64,000 bases of DNA from Acanthosoma haemorrhoidale (GCA_930367205.1 OV884009.1:92587189-92651188); one strand, 5' to 3'. Shown: positions 36,333-48,539, numbered from the stretch's first letter. The notes: a model not told the origin generated them from the letters alone. Numbers and translations are program-made.

Positions 36333-36568
36333 GGTCCTAAGGCAAAAACACAAATGTGTAAATCCCTAATTTTGAGAAAAAGCGGTTTGAAGTTGCCTTT
36401 GGCTTTCAAAAACCAGGTTACATACTTACCCTAATAAAACCCACAACCATCTTTTCTCATCAATGATATTGTTTCATGGCATAATAAATGAAATAGAATA
36501 ATTATATATAATTGCGAACTTATGTGAAATTTGACTTTTTTTCACATTTGTGGTTTTGCCTTTGGACT
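36333..36568. mobile_element. Possible MITE with 26-bp inverted ends
   Basis: 36333-36358 and 36543-36568 are imperfect inverted repeats (core AAGGCAAAA then CACAAATGTG, two to three mismatches). The 184-bp interior is AT-rich and non-coding. No clear target duplication was identified. It begins 120 bp beyond the hAT element. Confidence 0.5.
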
Positions 36569-36599
36569 GGCAAAATTATATCAACATTAAAATCAATCA

Positions 36600-37575
36600 T
36601 ATATAAAATAGACCCAATACCACCTTGTTCAATCTGTAATTTTTAGAAAAAAGTGGGCGTTTTTATAATGCTATACTTATTTATGTATGCGCCAATAAAA
36701 AAATTGAAGAATTATACCAATTAATTGATTCAAGCAACTATGAAACCTATTGGGACTTAACTAAATAGATTGAAATATGCTCAAGTTGCGACTATTTTTA
36801 ATAAGTGATGATAAATACCTCAATTATGCTTATCTTTCATCATAAAGTTTGGCCTATTTCAAGGGAGTGCAAGGTCTGTAAAGATATGTTGCTTCCAGAG
36901 TAGTTTCACATTTTTTTTTTTTTAAACAAAATAATTTCTGAGCCAGAAGAAAATAAATTAAGTAAAAACTTTGGGAAAAACTGCATTTATAAAAAAATAA
37001 AAAATAAACCTGTATCATGTATAAAACCAGAAGATAAAATGCTCTTACAAATTTAATTTATTTAAACCTATTATAAAAATAAATATGTTAATTAAAATCG
37101 TGTAATGATACTGAATTTTATCAGCTCCAAATATTTTTTTAAACTAAGTTAGATCAAAGGAGCTCAATTAGGAAACACCTCCATGTGTGATGATGACTAA
37201 ATCTCTCATCTTCGATTTCTTTTAAGTCAAGTTTTTAACTACAATCTGTCATCAGTGGCTTTTCACAAATTAAGTCCTGAGACTAACAATAATAATAATT
37301 ATAATATAAAATAATTTTAGTTTGTGTTATCAGTATCAGATTATACTGATACTGAAAAAAAAGGTTCCTTTATTGCATATTAACATTGACTTTCAAACAG
37401 TTTACTTACCATTGAAATGGGTTTTGATGCTAGTATTTGTTTTTTTACAGCTAAACATGTCTTTTGACAATCTACTATTTCCTTAACGGAACTTGTACAC
37501 AAATACATCATCCTGTCATAAAAAATCACACATCTAACTGGGTTGAAATATAAAAGCTGTAACTGTTAAGTACAT
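36600..37575. other. Intron 11 right part, nothing recognised
   Basis: AT-rich intron sequence without recognisable features. Confidence 0.5.
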
Positions 37576-37580
37576 TAATA

Positions 37581-37703
37581 TTGTGTATAGATTAATATTA
37601 AAGGATTATTTCATTATTCTCCCCACCACCCCTACCTAAATATAATGGTTTTTAAAAATTACTATGACCCTAAACTTAAACTTAAAAAAAAAATTACTTA
37701 ATC
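37581..37703 (+). repeat. Dispersed direct repeat, copy 1
   Basis: The stretch from 'ttgtgtatagattaatatta' to 'acttaaaaaaaaaattactt' recurs at 38630-38762 with about 85-90% identity and one short insertion in the second copy. The two copies flank NBAS exons l, m and n. Confidence 0.85.
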
Positions 37704-37813
37704 TGTATTTGATAATAGGTTATAGTTAACATGCTAACATACATGATGATTTATATTTAATTGCAAAAACTGGCTTGTGTATTATTTGTAACTTTGTTAT
37801 TTTTCTTCTTTAG

Positions 37814-37905
37814 AATTGAAAAAGTCGAATGAATTTATGTTCAAGAAATTCATCCATGCCCGCCATAGGTTTCTGGACTATGAAGCGAAATTTCGAGTTT
37901 ATGAG
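37814..37905 (+). CDS. NBAS: NBAS exon l (Sec39 region)
   Basis: Acceptor ...ttcttctttag, donor GTAAAA. Two bases complete the split Glu503 and 30 codons follow (to 533). KKFIHARHRFLDYEAKFRVY corresponds to NBAS 'CRCRRKLLTYLDRLATYEEI'. An arthropod-type shortening is apparent: the acidic/glycine insert that vertebrates have between this block and the previous exon is absent. Confidence 0.86.
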
Positions 37906-37996
37906 GTAAAAATTAGTTTTTTTCATGCGTGTTAGTGAAATGCATTATGTGAATATAGCATGTTTTTGTATGTACCATTTGTGTGTTTATTTTTAG

Positions 37997-38202
37997 CTTA
38001 TTATTGATGAAAATTCCTACAATATGACCCTTTATGAAAGATTCAGAGGACAGAGCATTGTTGATTCAGCAATTGATTTTGCTAGGTCTGGTCATTCTGT
38101 GGCTATTGAATTACTGCTGACTTATCATGGAGACGAAATTTTGCCATATTGGATGAATATTCTTGACAATTTCGCAGAATCAATTAATCCTTGGGATTAT
38201 AG
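37997..38202 (+). CDS. NBAS: NBAS exon m (Sec39 region)
   Basis: This exon follows a 91-bp intron, the shortest seen. Acceptor ...ttatttttag, donor GTATCA. It has 68 codons plus two bases (residues 534-601). GHSVAIELLLTYHGDEILPY matches NBAS 'NVQALEILFTYHGSDLLPHR', with the T-Y-H-G tetrapeptide. The end WMNILDNFAESINPWDY matches 'LAILSNFPETTSPHEY'. Confidence 0.95.
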
Positions 38203-38296
38203 GTATCATAGCTTTTATTTTTAAAATGATAGTATGATTGATATTTTTACTGCATCCTAGAACATGACCATTTTAAAAAAATTCTAATGTTCTTAG

Positions 38297-38395
38297 ATCT
38301 TTATTACCAAAATGCAATGATGATGGTGTGCCAGTAAAGTGGAAGTCTATTATGCATAGTGAAACTTTGGATTGGTCACTTGAAGAATGTTTTAG
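38297..38395 (+). CDS. NBAS: NBAS exon n (Sec39 region)
   Basis: A 94-bp intron precedes it. Acceptor ...atgttcttag, donor GTTTGT. It has one base, 32 codons and two bases (residues 602-634). SLLPKCNDDG matches NBAS 'VLLPEACFNG', and LDWSLEECF matches 'KDWCEELAC'. It is too short to be noticed as an open frame by itself, but the split-codon phases fit exactly. Confidence 0.9.
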
Positions 38396-38629
38396 GTTTG
38401 TAACTTTATTCATTTTTATAATGTTAACATCTATCATAAGGAAAGTTTAAAAATATTAATCTCATCATTCTTACTATAAAAAAAATTGTTCTATTTTTGT
38501 TTTAAATCTATAGTTTAATCAATGATTATATTATAAATTGTTCTAATGTGCCAGAAATCTTGATTAGTATAAGTATAAATATTACCAAAATCTTGTTTCT
38601 TAGTTAATTTCTTAGTAGGCCTAACACCG

Positions 38630-38762
38630 TTGTGTATAGATTAATATTAATGGATTATTTCATTATTCTCCCCACCACCACCAGCACACTCACCACTCAA
38701 ATATAATGGTTTTTCAAAATTACCATGATCCTAAACTTAAACTTAAAAAAAATTACTTAATA
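38630..38762 (+). repeat. Dispersed direct repeat, copy 2
   Basis: Second copy of the 37581-37703 repeat, same orientation. It differs by a ~15-base expansion of the CCACCACC tract and scattered substitutions. No coding content. Could be part of a local duplication or two insertions of one repeat family. Confidence 0.85.
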
Positions 38763-39600
38763 CTAAGTGCTAGGTATATATTATTGATGTAAGAAATGAT
38801 CTTACATAGGTTTTATTTAGATCAATGCAACACATAATACATATCACTTTGCACAGCTAGACTTAAAGTGTTGTAAGTAACACCACAGGTGTGGTATAAG
38901 TGACTTTTCCTTTCAACCCTTTGAAGAACAGCCCACAATCAGCTTTGCATCCCAAAAAAAACTTAAAGTGCACTTTAATTAGATCATATGTTAATAAAAA
39001 GTTATTGAAGACAAGTAACCTTATTTTATGGAAAATTAGCATATTTCAACAAGAAACAAAAACAAGAAATTTATTTTTTCACACTATTCCTTAAAATAAA
39101 AACAATAAAAAAAAACGGATGAAAATAACCTTACCTTTTCAAAATTACTGTTATAACTTGAAATATGGCTGAGCTACCAAATAAAAATTCATAATCGCTC
39201 TACTCCATATGTTACACTTATTCACATACCACATACATGTGCTTTTATGGAAGGATAGTACGGTGATTGTAACAACAAAACAAACTACCACTCCATATTG
39301 GGCCAAGAATTAATTGTGATTGAAAATTAACTAGTGACTGTAAATAAGTGTTCATATAAATTAAAGAATCCAAACTGTCAGTTGAACCTTTCAGAGAGAT
39401 TCACCTCCTGGCCACCATAGTGTTCAGTCTTGTCATTATTGCACTCTCTGAACAATGCTGTTTTATATCATTTTTTTTGTTCTAAAACAGTCATTTTTTT
39501 ACTATACTGACTTTCCCATGAGTCTACTGAAACCTGTGCTGATGTATCAGAATGATTCCTACGGACCCATTGTCTAGCAACAGTGAGTAAAAATTATTTT
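38763..39600. other. Intron 14 left part, nothing recognised
   Basis: AT-rich intron sequence. No feature recognised. Confidence 0.5.
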
Positions 39601-39619
39601 TTTTTTAATAGGCACAGGG

Positions 39620-41460
39620 CCTAGCCAGCTCCAATCTGGTGAGTTGCAAGCTTTTGCCAGCATGCCCCCTCCTCTCACTGTTCTTACTTAACTCGCACTA
39701 ATTTCCAACAAAAATGCTGCACCCAGCAGCAGCAACAGCAACGGACTGATCACCTTCTTTAGCCATCCTCCAATCGATCCATCATTAAATCGACAAAGCA
39801 GAGTAAGAACAATACCAACTCCCTGAAAACCTCACTGTGGAACAAAAAAGAAATGCAGCACTGCAAGTTCAGGCTCCAGCACATGGACTTATATAAACCA
39901 GGCACTACTGGTAGATTTTTGCATACATGTACCAAGGAGAAGAACTCGAACAGTTTCAACACTGACCTACTTATTCTTATATTCTTGCTCCTCCTGAATC
40001 ATACTACAACCTCCCAGCAATAACCAACAGCCCAACCCAAATTTTAGCTCAATTACAATCCTTAATCATTCCCCTTACTGAAATACTACAAAAGGTTCCA
40101 GGTGTGGTAATCCCCGCCTCACAACCATGATTGTCCCACCACCAACCTCTATCCATTCTACTTAAAGAACTCCAACAGACTTCTTCGACACAAGAATGAA
40201 CTTACAATATTACTAGAAATCAAAAATATCAGCATTGCCTTATTAACTGAAATGCACCGTACCATGTAACATAACTTCTCTATTACAGGTTAAAATACAT
40301 ACCGAATTTTACCATCCAGATGGCACCGCCCATGGTAGTTCTACTATCCTTATCCACTACAACATTTCTCACTACCCTGATTAATTCCCTACCTCCCTCC
40401 AATACTTACAATTCTGTTCTATAACCCTTTATTCCTGTACTCACACTTCTATCTCCATTTCCTCTCAATAAAGCTTTTTTTCCTGATATGTAAAACTTTT
40501 ATCCCTTGGAGGATTGGTCCTCGCTTTATTGCAAGAGATTTTAATCCCAAACATCCAGCATTTGGCTGTCGGACCTCAAACTCCTGTGGGAACAGCTGTA
40601 GGTATGTCCTCACTTTCCTTCACACAAAAGTCTTCTCTCCCCCTAAACCTACGCACTAGCCTACAACCTGTTCAAAACTCCCTGACATAGTTAATTTTTT
40701 CATAACATCTGTTCTGAGTCATATTTCTTCAAATTTATTAAACCTTCAAACATCTTCTGACCACAGCTCCATCCTACTTTCATTCAACTCCGATATCAAT
40801 CTCTATTACTTCAACCTCAGACTCTCTTTTTTTTTTAAGGTTCAGTTGATTGTATTTCATTTTGAAATAGCCTTTATTGTTCTCTTGACCTTCACTTCCC
40901 ATTCAAAACTTTCACCCTCCGGTGCTTATCCTGTACTTCAGTTTTGCTTTTTGACCTTACCCATTCCTGCTCAATCTCAGACCCCCTATCTAGGACTTAT
41001 AATAGACAACAGACTCACATGGGGCCCAAAATCTCATCAAAACTACTAGAAAGTAACAGACAATTTTAACTACTTCTTAGTCTCATGGACAATAGTTCTA
41101 AAAACACAATAGAAAACCAAAGACTGACCTACACAACGATACTCCAAACTACAAGTCCTTCAGAATAGAAACCTGGGGAGTGTCAAGCCCTCCAATATTC
41201 TCCACAAAATGCAATCCAAATTCCTCCTTAAGATAGACAATGCTCCCTTCTATGTCAACAACCGTCCCCTTCACACTTATTTCAACATGTCATTCATTTG
41301 AGATCTAGCCACCTCCCAATGCCAGAACTTCCATTCTCTCCTCCCTGGCTATTCTAATTTTCATGCTAATGCTTTATATTCCCATCTCATCCCTGGAAAC
41401 CCGGAACCCACTGCTACACCAAAGGCCTGTGGTAGCCTCGCAACCTCTTCCAAACCAATT
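39620..41460 (+). mobile_element. Jockey-type LINE, internally deleted
   Basis: The C-rich + strand reads, across shifting frames, a possible gag/ORF1 piece (to 40150). The start of the AP endonuclease follows (KNELTILLEIKNISIALLTE about 40195-40255; HPDGTAHGSSTILIHYNIS about 40315-40370). Next is the endonuclease ARDFNPKHPAFGCRTSNSCG block at 40525-40590 and S-S-D-H-S-S-I-L near 40760. After a deletion of most of the RT comes the RT tail, PIPAQSQTPYLGLIIDNRLT (40960-41020) and L-T-Y-T-T-I-L (41125). A related copy lies reversed at 60.46-62.64 kb. Confidence 0.82.
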
Positions 41461-42554
41461 AGCATTTTACTTGTAGCTTCATATAGTGCAGATTATTAAA
41501 GTGACAAGTTTAGTGGTTTTTGCTGATGAGCTTTTTTCTCCTAAAAAGTGACAAAACATTAAAAACTGAAGTTCTAAGTACTGCTTAAGATACTGTGCAT
41601 TGGTTTCATGTAAACATTTCAATAAAGGATTGTGTGTTTATATAAAATAGCTGTCAGAATATGTTATATTAGTTCATAAAAAAAATAAACAAACAATATC
41701 AACATATAAATGTAAAATTTTTTTCTATTTTCAGAATAATAAAAATTGACAATCTCTTAGTTGTATTGCAAACTACTTATTATCTTGTTACTACCCAGTA
41801 CATATTATCCTATTAGATACATTTAGCACATTACTATTTGGCATACAAGTAAGTTCTTAATCCTTTCAGAACAGCTGGTCTGTTCTTGACACAAAGCCTG
41901 GCAGGCCCAGCTTACTATCTGCTGACCCTGGTGATCTGGGCTATTTTCATACCATCAGGATGTCTTTTACATCCTTGATTTAAAGCTATTACTTGAGTTT
42001 CTTATTACACTTTTATCACACTTATCAGTTTTGTAACATATTTATAAGTATAATTTAATAATTATGTTTCTTAATTGATATAAATTGATAATATTTTATA
42101 CATCCAATGTAGAAGTTTTGCTGTAATGTCTTGGGTTCATACTAGTAATTTAGCATTGTGTTGTACATCATCCACACAAACACTAATGGTATTTATAACA
42201 AATATAGTCGTGAAACAGGGCAGGTAATAAACATGCAGATATTGATCTTATCCAAAAAAAGAACTCCCAAATCATCTAGCAAAATCTATTAATATTAAAG
42301 CTTCTCCAAGAATCCCTTAAGAAATTGTAAAAGGTGTCAGTAAACTGATATGTCTAGATGCCCTAGAAATCACTGCAACTGCTGTGGTATTCCCTCCCCA
42401 GAGCCAGTGGTTTTTGATTAACTGGGGCAACCTCCCCCCTAGTTACCATGGATAACCTGTGCTTTACTGTATTTAGAATGTAAGTGAATTTTTGAAATTT
42501 GGCAAATTTGCCAAAATGTACAAAATGTATTTTATTAATTTATTTTTTTTATAG
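41461..42554. other. Intron 14 right part
   Basis: AT-rich. Near 42415-42469 a short stretch runs from CAGTGGTTTTTGATTAACTG to a complement of CAGTAAAGCACAGGTTATCC, which recalls pogo/Tigger terminal repeats placed tail to tail. Nothing else recognised. Confidence 0.35.
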
Positions 42555-42729
42555 TGAATTTCATAATGTGGATATCACACCTCGAAAGAAATTTGATGAG
42601 ATATATTCTTTTGATTCAGAAGGATTGTCAAATTGGTATAAGAAAAGAGCAGTTACACTGGAGAAACGAAGTACAATTGTTGATAATGCTGTGATCTTGT
42701 TACAACTTGGTATTGATCGTAATATAAAG
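42555..42729 (+). CDS. NBAS: NBAS exon o (Sec39 region)
   Basis: Acceptor ...ttttttatag, donor GTTAAT. It has one base and 58 codons (to residue 693). GLSNWYKKRAVTLEKRSTIV then DNAVILLQLGIDRNIK matches NBAS 'VMDWYQTRAEEIEHYARQVDCALSLIRLGMERNIP', one of the most conserved parts of the domain. The donor GTTAAT is weak but is fixed by the loss of similarity after ...RNIK. Confidence 0.94.
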
Positions 42730-45337
42730 GTTAATCTAGCTAATTTTTTTCCTATTACGAAGTTAGCTTCAGTATATTTAATATGAAGTGCTTAGTTTCA
42801 AAACTAGCTCGATCTATTTTCAGAAATTTTATAGGTGAGACAAAAAACAAACAACTCTGAGCTTGGTTTGATATGAGAATACACTTTTGAAGTCATTATT
42901 CAATGGGATAAAGCGGGTTTCATCAGAATCATTACTCAAGTAGGTTATAAAATAAGCCTATTACTTCAAAAAATTGAAAAAAGTTAGTTTTGTAAAATGG
43001 TGGATCGAGCTACTTTTGATACTTAATGCCTCCCTCATATCTAGATTATAAATTAACACTTAATATCTTATTTATATTTTTTCTAATTTTTATGTTTTTG
43101 CTGTAATTAAATAAATTATTTATTGCTGTTCCAGGTTTCCTTACAGTCCTATAATATTTTCTGATTTTTCAAACGCAAAAAAGTAAAACCATGGCAGTAT
43201 TTGAAAAATAATATAATTATAAAAATGCTGAATATCAAACAGTCTGTAAACTCAGCAACCACTTAACCATGAATCTTCAACTAACTACAGTTTAGGATAT
43301 TAATCCTACAAATATTAAAACATTATAGTTATAGATAATCGTTTAGAACAAATAGTTAAATATTTTACAAAATCGTAAAAATAGCCCCAGAGAGTTCCAT
43401 ACCAAAAAGAAAGGACATTTAAATTATGAAAATACAAATGTTCCTGAATCTTTACAGTATCTAATAACCATTAATAAATGTTAGTAGTAAATTGTCACAA
43501 ATAGTTAAAACTAATGATCCAAATCACATATATAAAATCTGGCACTCTAACTTTTTTTAAGTATTAACTCTCCCAGGAAAAAGTATAGCTATGCTTACTT
43601 TGTCAGAACTTGCAGGCCAACACAAAGAAGTAATATATAAACAATAGTAGTTGAAGTGGAGTGGGATGAGATTTCCAAAAGATAACTATGATGTAACCAT
43701 CCTTCATATATTCAAGGAGTGATATTACTACAGGTCAATTTTAAATAGCCTTAAAGAGCCACCAAGATTGCCAACAGCATTGAAAAATAATGAATTGACT
43801 ATTAACACCATAATCACTTTTCTGTCTAAAACCAATTTATTCTGCAATATTTGACATCATACCCAATTTATAAAATTACCTAATTTTGTTATTAACAATA
43901 GGACCAGTAGAAGATATATAGAGCTATTACTCCTCATTTTATTAAATTTTATATTTTCAATCAAATCTAGCTTATTCAAAGAAACCCACTAGCACTTATA
44001 CAGGATGTGCAAATAGTGCCTGCTGTTGTGGCTGTGGGATGGTCAGTGCCCTGGACGTACTAGGGCCATCACTGGTCTCACAGAGCATGTTAGGTCCGAG
44101 GTGCTGGGAGGATTTGGACTTTTCCATATTTATAAAATTATCCTCCGATTGCACCTAGTGGCCTATAAAAGCCTAAAAGTGTATCGACAACCACTACCTT
44201 ACATGTGGGACTGGGGTGCCTCCTGGACTCTAATTGGTTCCTCTTGGAAACCAAAAGAAATTACTTATGTGAACAAGATAATTAGCAGTTGTTTCATATC
44301 AGGTTACTCTTGAAACCTTGGAAAATCGCAAAAATAATTCTGATTACAAAGTCAAACAAACCATCTTAACAAAGCAGCCGGTTACAGACTAATTATACTT
44401 GAAGAATTTGAAGAAACTAGGCTTAAGCCTGATTATGATTGAGTTATGGCCATTCCAAGGACAAAAAACTTTTTTTTTTTTTAATGAAAAGTTCAGAATG
44501 TTAAACCGATTATGAATCCCCAGCTGGAATTTGGAAATTCACCCCTGTTATGCCGCTACGTGCTTGCGTTGTTGTTTTTTTGGTAGTTTTTGAAAAAGCA
44601 GGGGGGGGGGGTACTTTGTATCCAGTATAAATCATGAATTTAGAAAATCCAATTGCAAATAAAATCACAAAAAAAAAAAATCTTCCATTTCCCGCCCTCA
44701 AATGCTCCCCTGGTAATTTTTTCTGTGTGAAAAAAAAGGAAAGCAAAATTCAAAAATCAAAGAATTTTCCAGTCAGTGAATTTATCTAACTCAAATTTAG
44801 AGCCCACACAGGTCAAATCAGTTCGGCCAATTTCTCAATCAATGGATCCTCCTCTTCTCCTCATTGTATAGCAGATTTAGTACAAGAAATTTCAGAATAA
44901 TTAATTATTAATACCCCAATTGCCTACTCCCAATAATTTAATAGTTTTTATCCAATAAACAGTTTTTTCAGCCTTTACCAATTATTATGTCTATGATTAC
45001 AAAATTGACCTACTACAAGGAGCAATTTTATCTCCTTTTTAAATGTTTTACAAGTAATATTCATACTCAACCAGACTTTTTTCTGATAGCACTTAAAGCT
45101 TTTATTATCAGAATAAAACACCATCAAATTAACTTAAATTTTTCTCAATGTAAAATAAAAACTGATACTATCACAACCATATCTATTATTTTTACAAAAT
45201 TTTTCCAATAGATTATAAATCATGAGAATAATAAACAACAAAGAACTTGATTTTAGATGAAATGGTTAAATGTTTAGATTTAATTATTTTTAGAGGTTTA
45301 ACATACATTGAACACAAATGATTTTTTTTTTTTTCAG
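42730..45337. other. Intron 15, nothing firmly recognised
   Basis: AT-rich intron. At 43980-44320 base composition becomes balanced and a + open frame is present (44026-44313) without recognised relatives; this may be a fragment of an unrecognised repeat. G9 and A12 homopolymers lie at about 44600-44680. Confidence 0.45.
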
Positions 45338-45469
45338 GGTATTGAAGAAACTATGTTGTTTGAGTTCAAAATGCTTTCCACATTAGTGTATGAATTAGGC
45401 TTGAATATAAATTTTGGCTACCTCGAAAAACTATCTATTTTACAAAAATTACAATTATTTATAAAAAAG
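45338..45469 (+). CDS. NBAS: NBAS exon p (Sec39 region)
   Basis: Acceptor after a T13-type tract, ...ttttcag, donor GTATTT. It has 44 codons, phase 0 (residues 694-737). MLSTLVYELGLNINFGYLEK matches the NBAS 'NLVTLETLVYEARCDVTLTLKEL' region. The end LQKLQLFIKK corresponds to 'IEKLRLLMNS'. Confidence 0.92.
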
Positions 45470-46228
45470 GTATTTATTACTTTATTACAATAAAAAAATA
45501 TTAGATGTGGCATTATATTCTTTTAATGTGCTCTACTAAGAAAATTAACTGAGTTATGGAATAATTAACTGTATGAATAGTTCACTGTGTAAGAATTCGT
45601 TACTCTGAAATAGCTGTGATAGTTTCATACAACTATAATTATTATATTTTCAAAAATTAGAGAAATGCTAAAGGTAACTTTAAATTTGATATTACCACAT
45701 TGTACATGTTTCTTAGTATACATTGTATGTGTGCGTGTGTGTTGTTTGTTCATGTATATAAAATACAAATGTAGAGAAAACTTTAATGTTAGAAATTTAA
45801 AATTTACTGTACCAAATTAGAATAACAATCAATAAGAAAAATAAAATGCAAAAAATATCTTTCACACAAGCAAAATTAAAAAAAAAGAACTTTGCTGGAG
45901 TTTTTTCCTCAATATTCGGCTGTGGTGTTGATAAATAAAGGTCTTTGATTTAGGAACTGAATAGTATTGAGATAAATGGGAGGGCTCTATACCACTCATA
46001 TGGACAAAAGAAGTGGACTCAAAGAGGGTTGATTAGGGAAAAGGACTTGTACTGAATTATTAATGAAATTCTGTGTGAAATCACAGAAAATGTGATTGGT
46101 TGGAGATATAGGGAGGGGGGGGGGTAGACATCTTGATTGAAAGTTGTTGAAGGACTTGACCAGTCTAAAGAAAAGGGTTGGGTGGTGATTAAGTAGAGAA
46201 TACTGTTAGAAAATTTTAATTATGATCA

Positions 46229-46760
46229 TTGGGTGAAATATCTTCTGCTGGAAAGGCAATGAATTATATTAGTGAAGAGGGAAACAAATGTATACCCTGT
46301 TTAACAGGTTATAACTTTCTGATTTTTCTTTCTTTTCAGGGTGTAATTAATTGGATAATAATGAGTGGAACAAGATCAACTTATTATTTTAAACAAAAGA
46401 AAATTTATTTTAAAATGCTATTAAAGTATGAAAATGTTTTAAAGACAATATTTAAGAGCCATCTAAGCAACTTACAATTAATTGGATAAAAGATAAGTTT
46501 GAAACGAATAGATCTGTTCCGGATGCTCATTAATGAGAGCAAGAACAGTAATGAGTTTTACCAGCCAAGAAAGATTACTGGAAAGTTATTGCGAAATATC
46601 CAATAAATCTGTAAGACAAACAAGTCTTGAGATTGGTATTATCAAATCAAGTCTCCATCATATTCTAAGACATTGTAAATTTTCAATTAATTACATTCTT
46701 AAAAGAAAGGAAAATCAGAAAGTTATGACCCGTCAAGCAGTGAATACATTTTTTGGGACA
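46229..46760 (+). mobile_element. Transposase-like HTH fragment
   Basis: The frame 46533-46832 begins with a segment like the N-terminal helix-turn-helix of insect transposable elements: SNKSVRQTSLEIGIIKSSLH then HILRHCKFSINYIL, resembling 'S-x-R-x-x-S-x-x-x-G-I-S-x-S-T-V-x-R-I-L'. A second frame upstream (46229-46489) belongs to no known family. It sits in intron 16 on the gene strand. No catalytic domain seen. Confidence 0.42.
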
Positions 46761-46762
46761 TC

Positions 46763-46790
46763 TTGTGTGTGTGTGTGTATATATATATAT
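46763..46790. repeat. (TG)n(TA)n microsatellite
   Basis: Short tgtgtgtgtgtg followed by tatatatatata. Confidence 0.9.
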
Positions 46791-46989
46791 TTGTTTTTCT
46801 TTAATATAATGTATCTTTATTTAGCTTCATAACTGAGGTCCAAAATAGATCTCAAATTCTATTTAAGCTGCAGTAGAACATTAACTTTCAAACTTAAGAA
46901 ATATATCAAAAAGATAAATTACTGTTTTAAGTCAATATTACGACTGCTTTAGAAACTATATTATTAAAATTTTGATCTCTAATCTACAG

Positions 46990-47133
46990 CCTGATGATTT
47001 TGATGCCAGTATGATAAGGTATATACACCCTGCATTAGAACACTATGCTGATCTACAAACTGATGAATGGTTACAGTTGTATCATAATTTTTTGTTGAAC
47101 AACAGCAAGAAGAGTCTTGGACCTGTTTTAAAG
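46990..47133 (+). CDS. NBAS: NBAS exon q (Sec39 region)
   Basis: Acceptor ...ctctaatctacag, donor GTAAAC. It has 48 codons, phase 0 (residues 738-785). The peptide PDDFDASMIRYIHPALEH and then WLQLYHNFLLNNS is a moderate match to NBAS around 'YVTSAYQWMVPFLHRCE...LLKEYLVTLAK'. The short, weak splice context is offset by exact phase agreement with both neighbours and collinearity. A competing acceptor at 46338-46339 was rejected (see rejected list). Confidence 0.85.
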
Positions 47134-48060
47134 GTAAACTAAAGATTTTTTTTTTTTTCAAATTTATGCATATAATATTTTTTTCATAGAATGTATAATA
47201 AATTGTGTTCATGCTGTTAGTTTATTAGTAAATGTTGTATGTAAACTTAACTGTAAAATACAAGTATTAACCAGTACACTCCTAAGGTTTACAAGTTTAG
47301 TTTTATCTTTTAGAGTCAATTTTGAATGTGCTACATTATTTAGAAATCGAATGTGCTTGATTCTGTTGAACTGCCGTCAAAACAGAAAAAAAGCGTAAAC
47401 AATCCTCGAACAAAGGGCTGTGTTATCTTAAGTTGAAGTGTTAAAATTGTTATTATTGAGGTCAGATAAAGTCTGTCTCTTTGTTGTTCTATGAACTACA
47501 GAATAAACTGGCACTTGCGCAGTATGACTACTGGGTATTTTTTCAGTCCAGGAAGCTTATCTCTTCTTCTTCTCTTAGTGCTCAGACAGTTGTAAGTCAC
47601 TGCTTCTACAGGAAGCTCCTCCCTCATCTCCTTTCTCTTCTACTCTTGCAGAAGCTTCTCTTGCTGTTCAGAGATTTTGATCACTCTATCCACACTTGTA
47701 CCACAGTGTATCATCTCAGTCAGGAGTAGTTCCAGAGCTGCTTCAACATGTTACATGAAACATTTAGAAACTCCATTCACCAAAAAATTGACCTGGAAGC
47801 CCAGCAGAGAAGAGTAGGGGCTGTAAACAGTTACAAACAAAAAAAAATAATAAAAAGGGGAACAAATGAAACAATAAATAAATGTAAAAAAAAAAAAAAG
47901 GGTAAAACCTCTATTTACCATTGAGCTCCACACTATTTGAATGTAGTCAGTTATTCATTGAACTGACCAAAGGTTGCAGAAAAAAGTAGCGAAACCTGCA
48001 ACCACAAACAAAAAAAAACAATTACTAAATAAACACCCAACGAATTGTAACCCAGATTAG
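47134..48060. other. Intron 17 left part, unassigned
   Basis: AT-rich at first. At 47395-47730 it is more balanced, with CT-rich 'cttcttcttctc' runs and an AATAAA. It could be an LTR or repeat fragment, but no partner copy was found in the window. Confidence 0.35.
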
Positions 48061-48079
48061 ATGAAATAGGGACTCATAT

Positions 48080-48537
48080 AGATTTATTGATCACTGGATC
48101 CAATATGGTAGCATAAGTGGCTTTTGATAGGCCAATGACAGGTTCAGGACCTACAAATGGTGAGTTCGCTCCAAGCTTAGCCAACTCATTTGCTTTCTCA
48201 TTGCCGTCTATACCTGTATGATCAGGGTAACCCACCATAGATAGACCTCTTTCCTTGATTTGGTCAATTAGGACACTCTTACTTTCTCTTAATTAGGGTG
48301 ATTGAACCTTGGCATAGTAGCTGATTTGCTGTCTAAACAGATGTTTATGCAGCTGGGTGGCACTAACTGTTTTTGAGGGTGTAAGGCAGCTATAATGATT
48401 GCACATACCTCTGTCTGAAAGATAGTAACATGTTTTCCTAGTAGCTGGTGTATACTATCTCCTTTATTGGAAAGATAGATGACATCCCCAGATAATCTGA
48501 GATATTTCTTGTATGATCTATATGTGAACCACGCCAA
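48080..48537 (-). mobile_element. Non-LTR retroelement RNase H fragment (reverse)
   Basis: On the reverse strand: VTIFQTEVCAIIIAAL with the RNase H Glu (T-E-x-x-A), then INICLDSKSATM with the D-S motif (48440-48300). After a frame change comes the Y-P-D-H-T-G-I-D-G-N-E-K-A-N-E-L-A block (48230-48175) with the last catalytic Asp region, and GANSPFVGPEPVIGLSKA (48165-48110). The last segment is characteristic of RNase H domains at the end of arthropod non-LTR elements. It stops next to the LTR that begins at 48540. Confidence 0.8.
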
Positions 48538-48539
48538 GA

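Noticed and set aside
46340..46489. Candidate extra NBAS exon after a good-looking acceptor
   Set aside because: The frame meets a stop at 46487. Its only plausible donor (GTATGA at 46426) gives an 86-nt exon that breaks the phase with the next exon, and the peptide has no NBAS similarity. Exons p and q join directly in frame.
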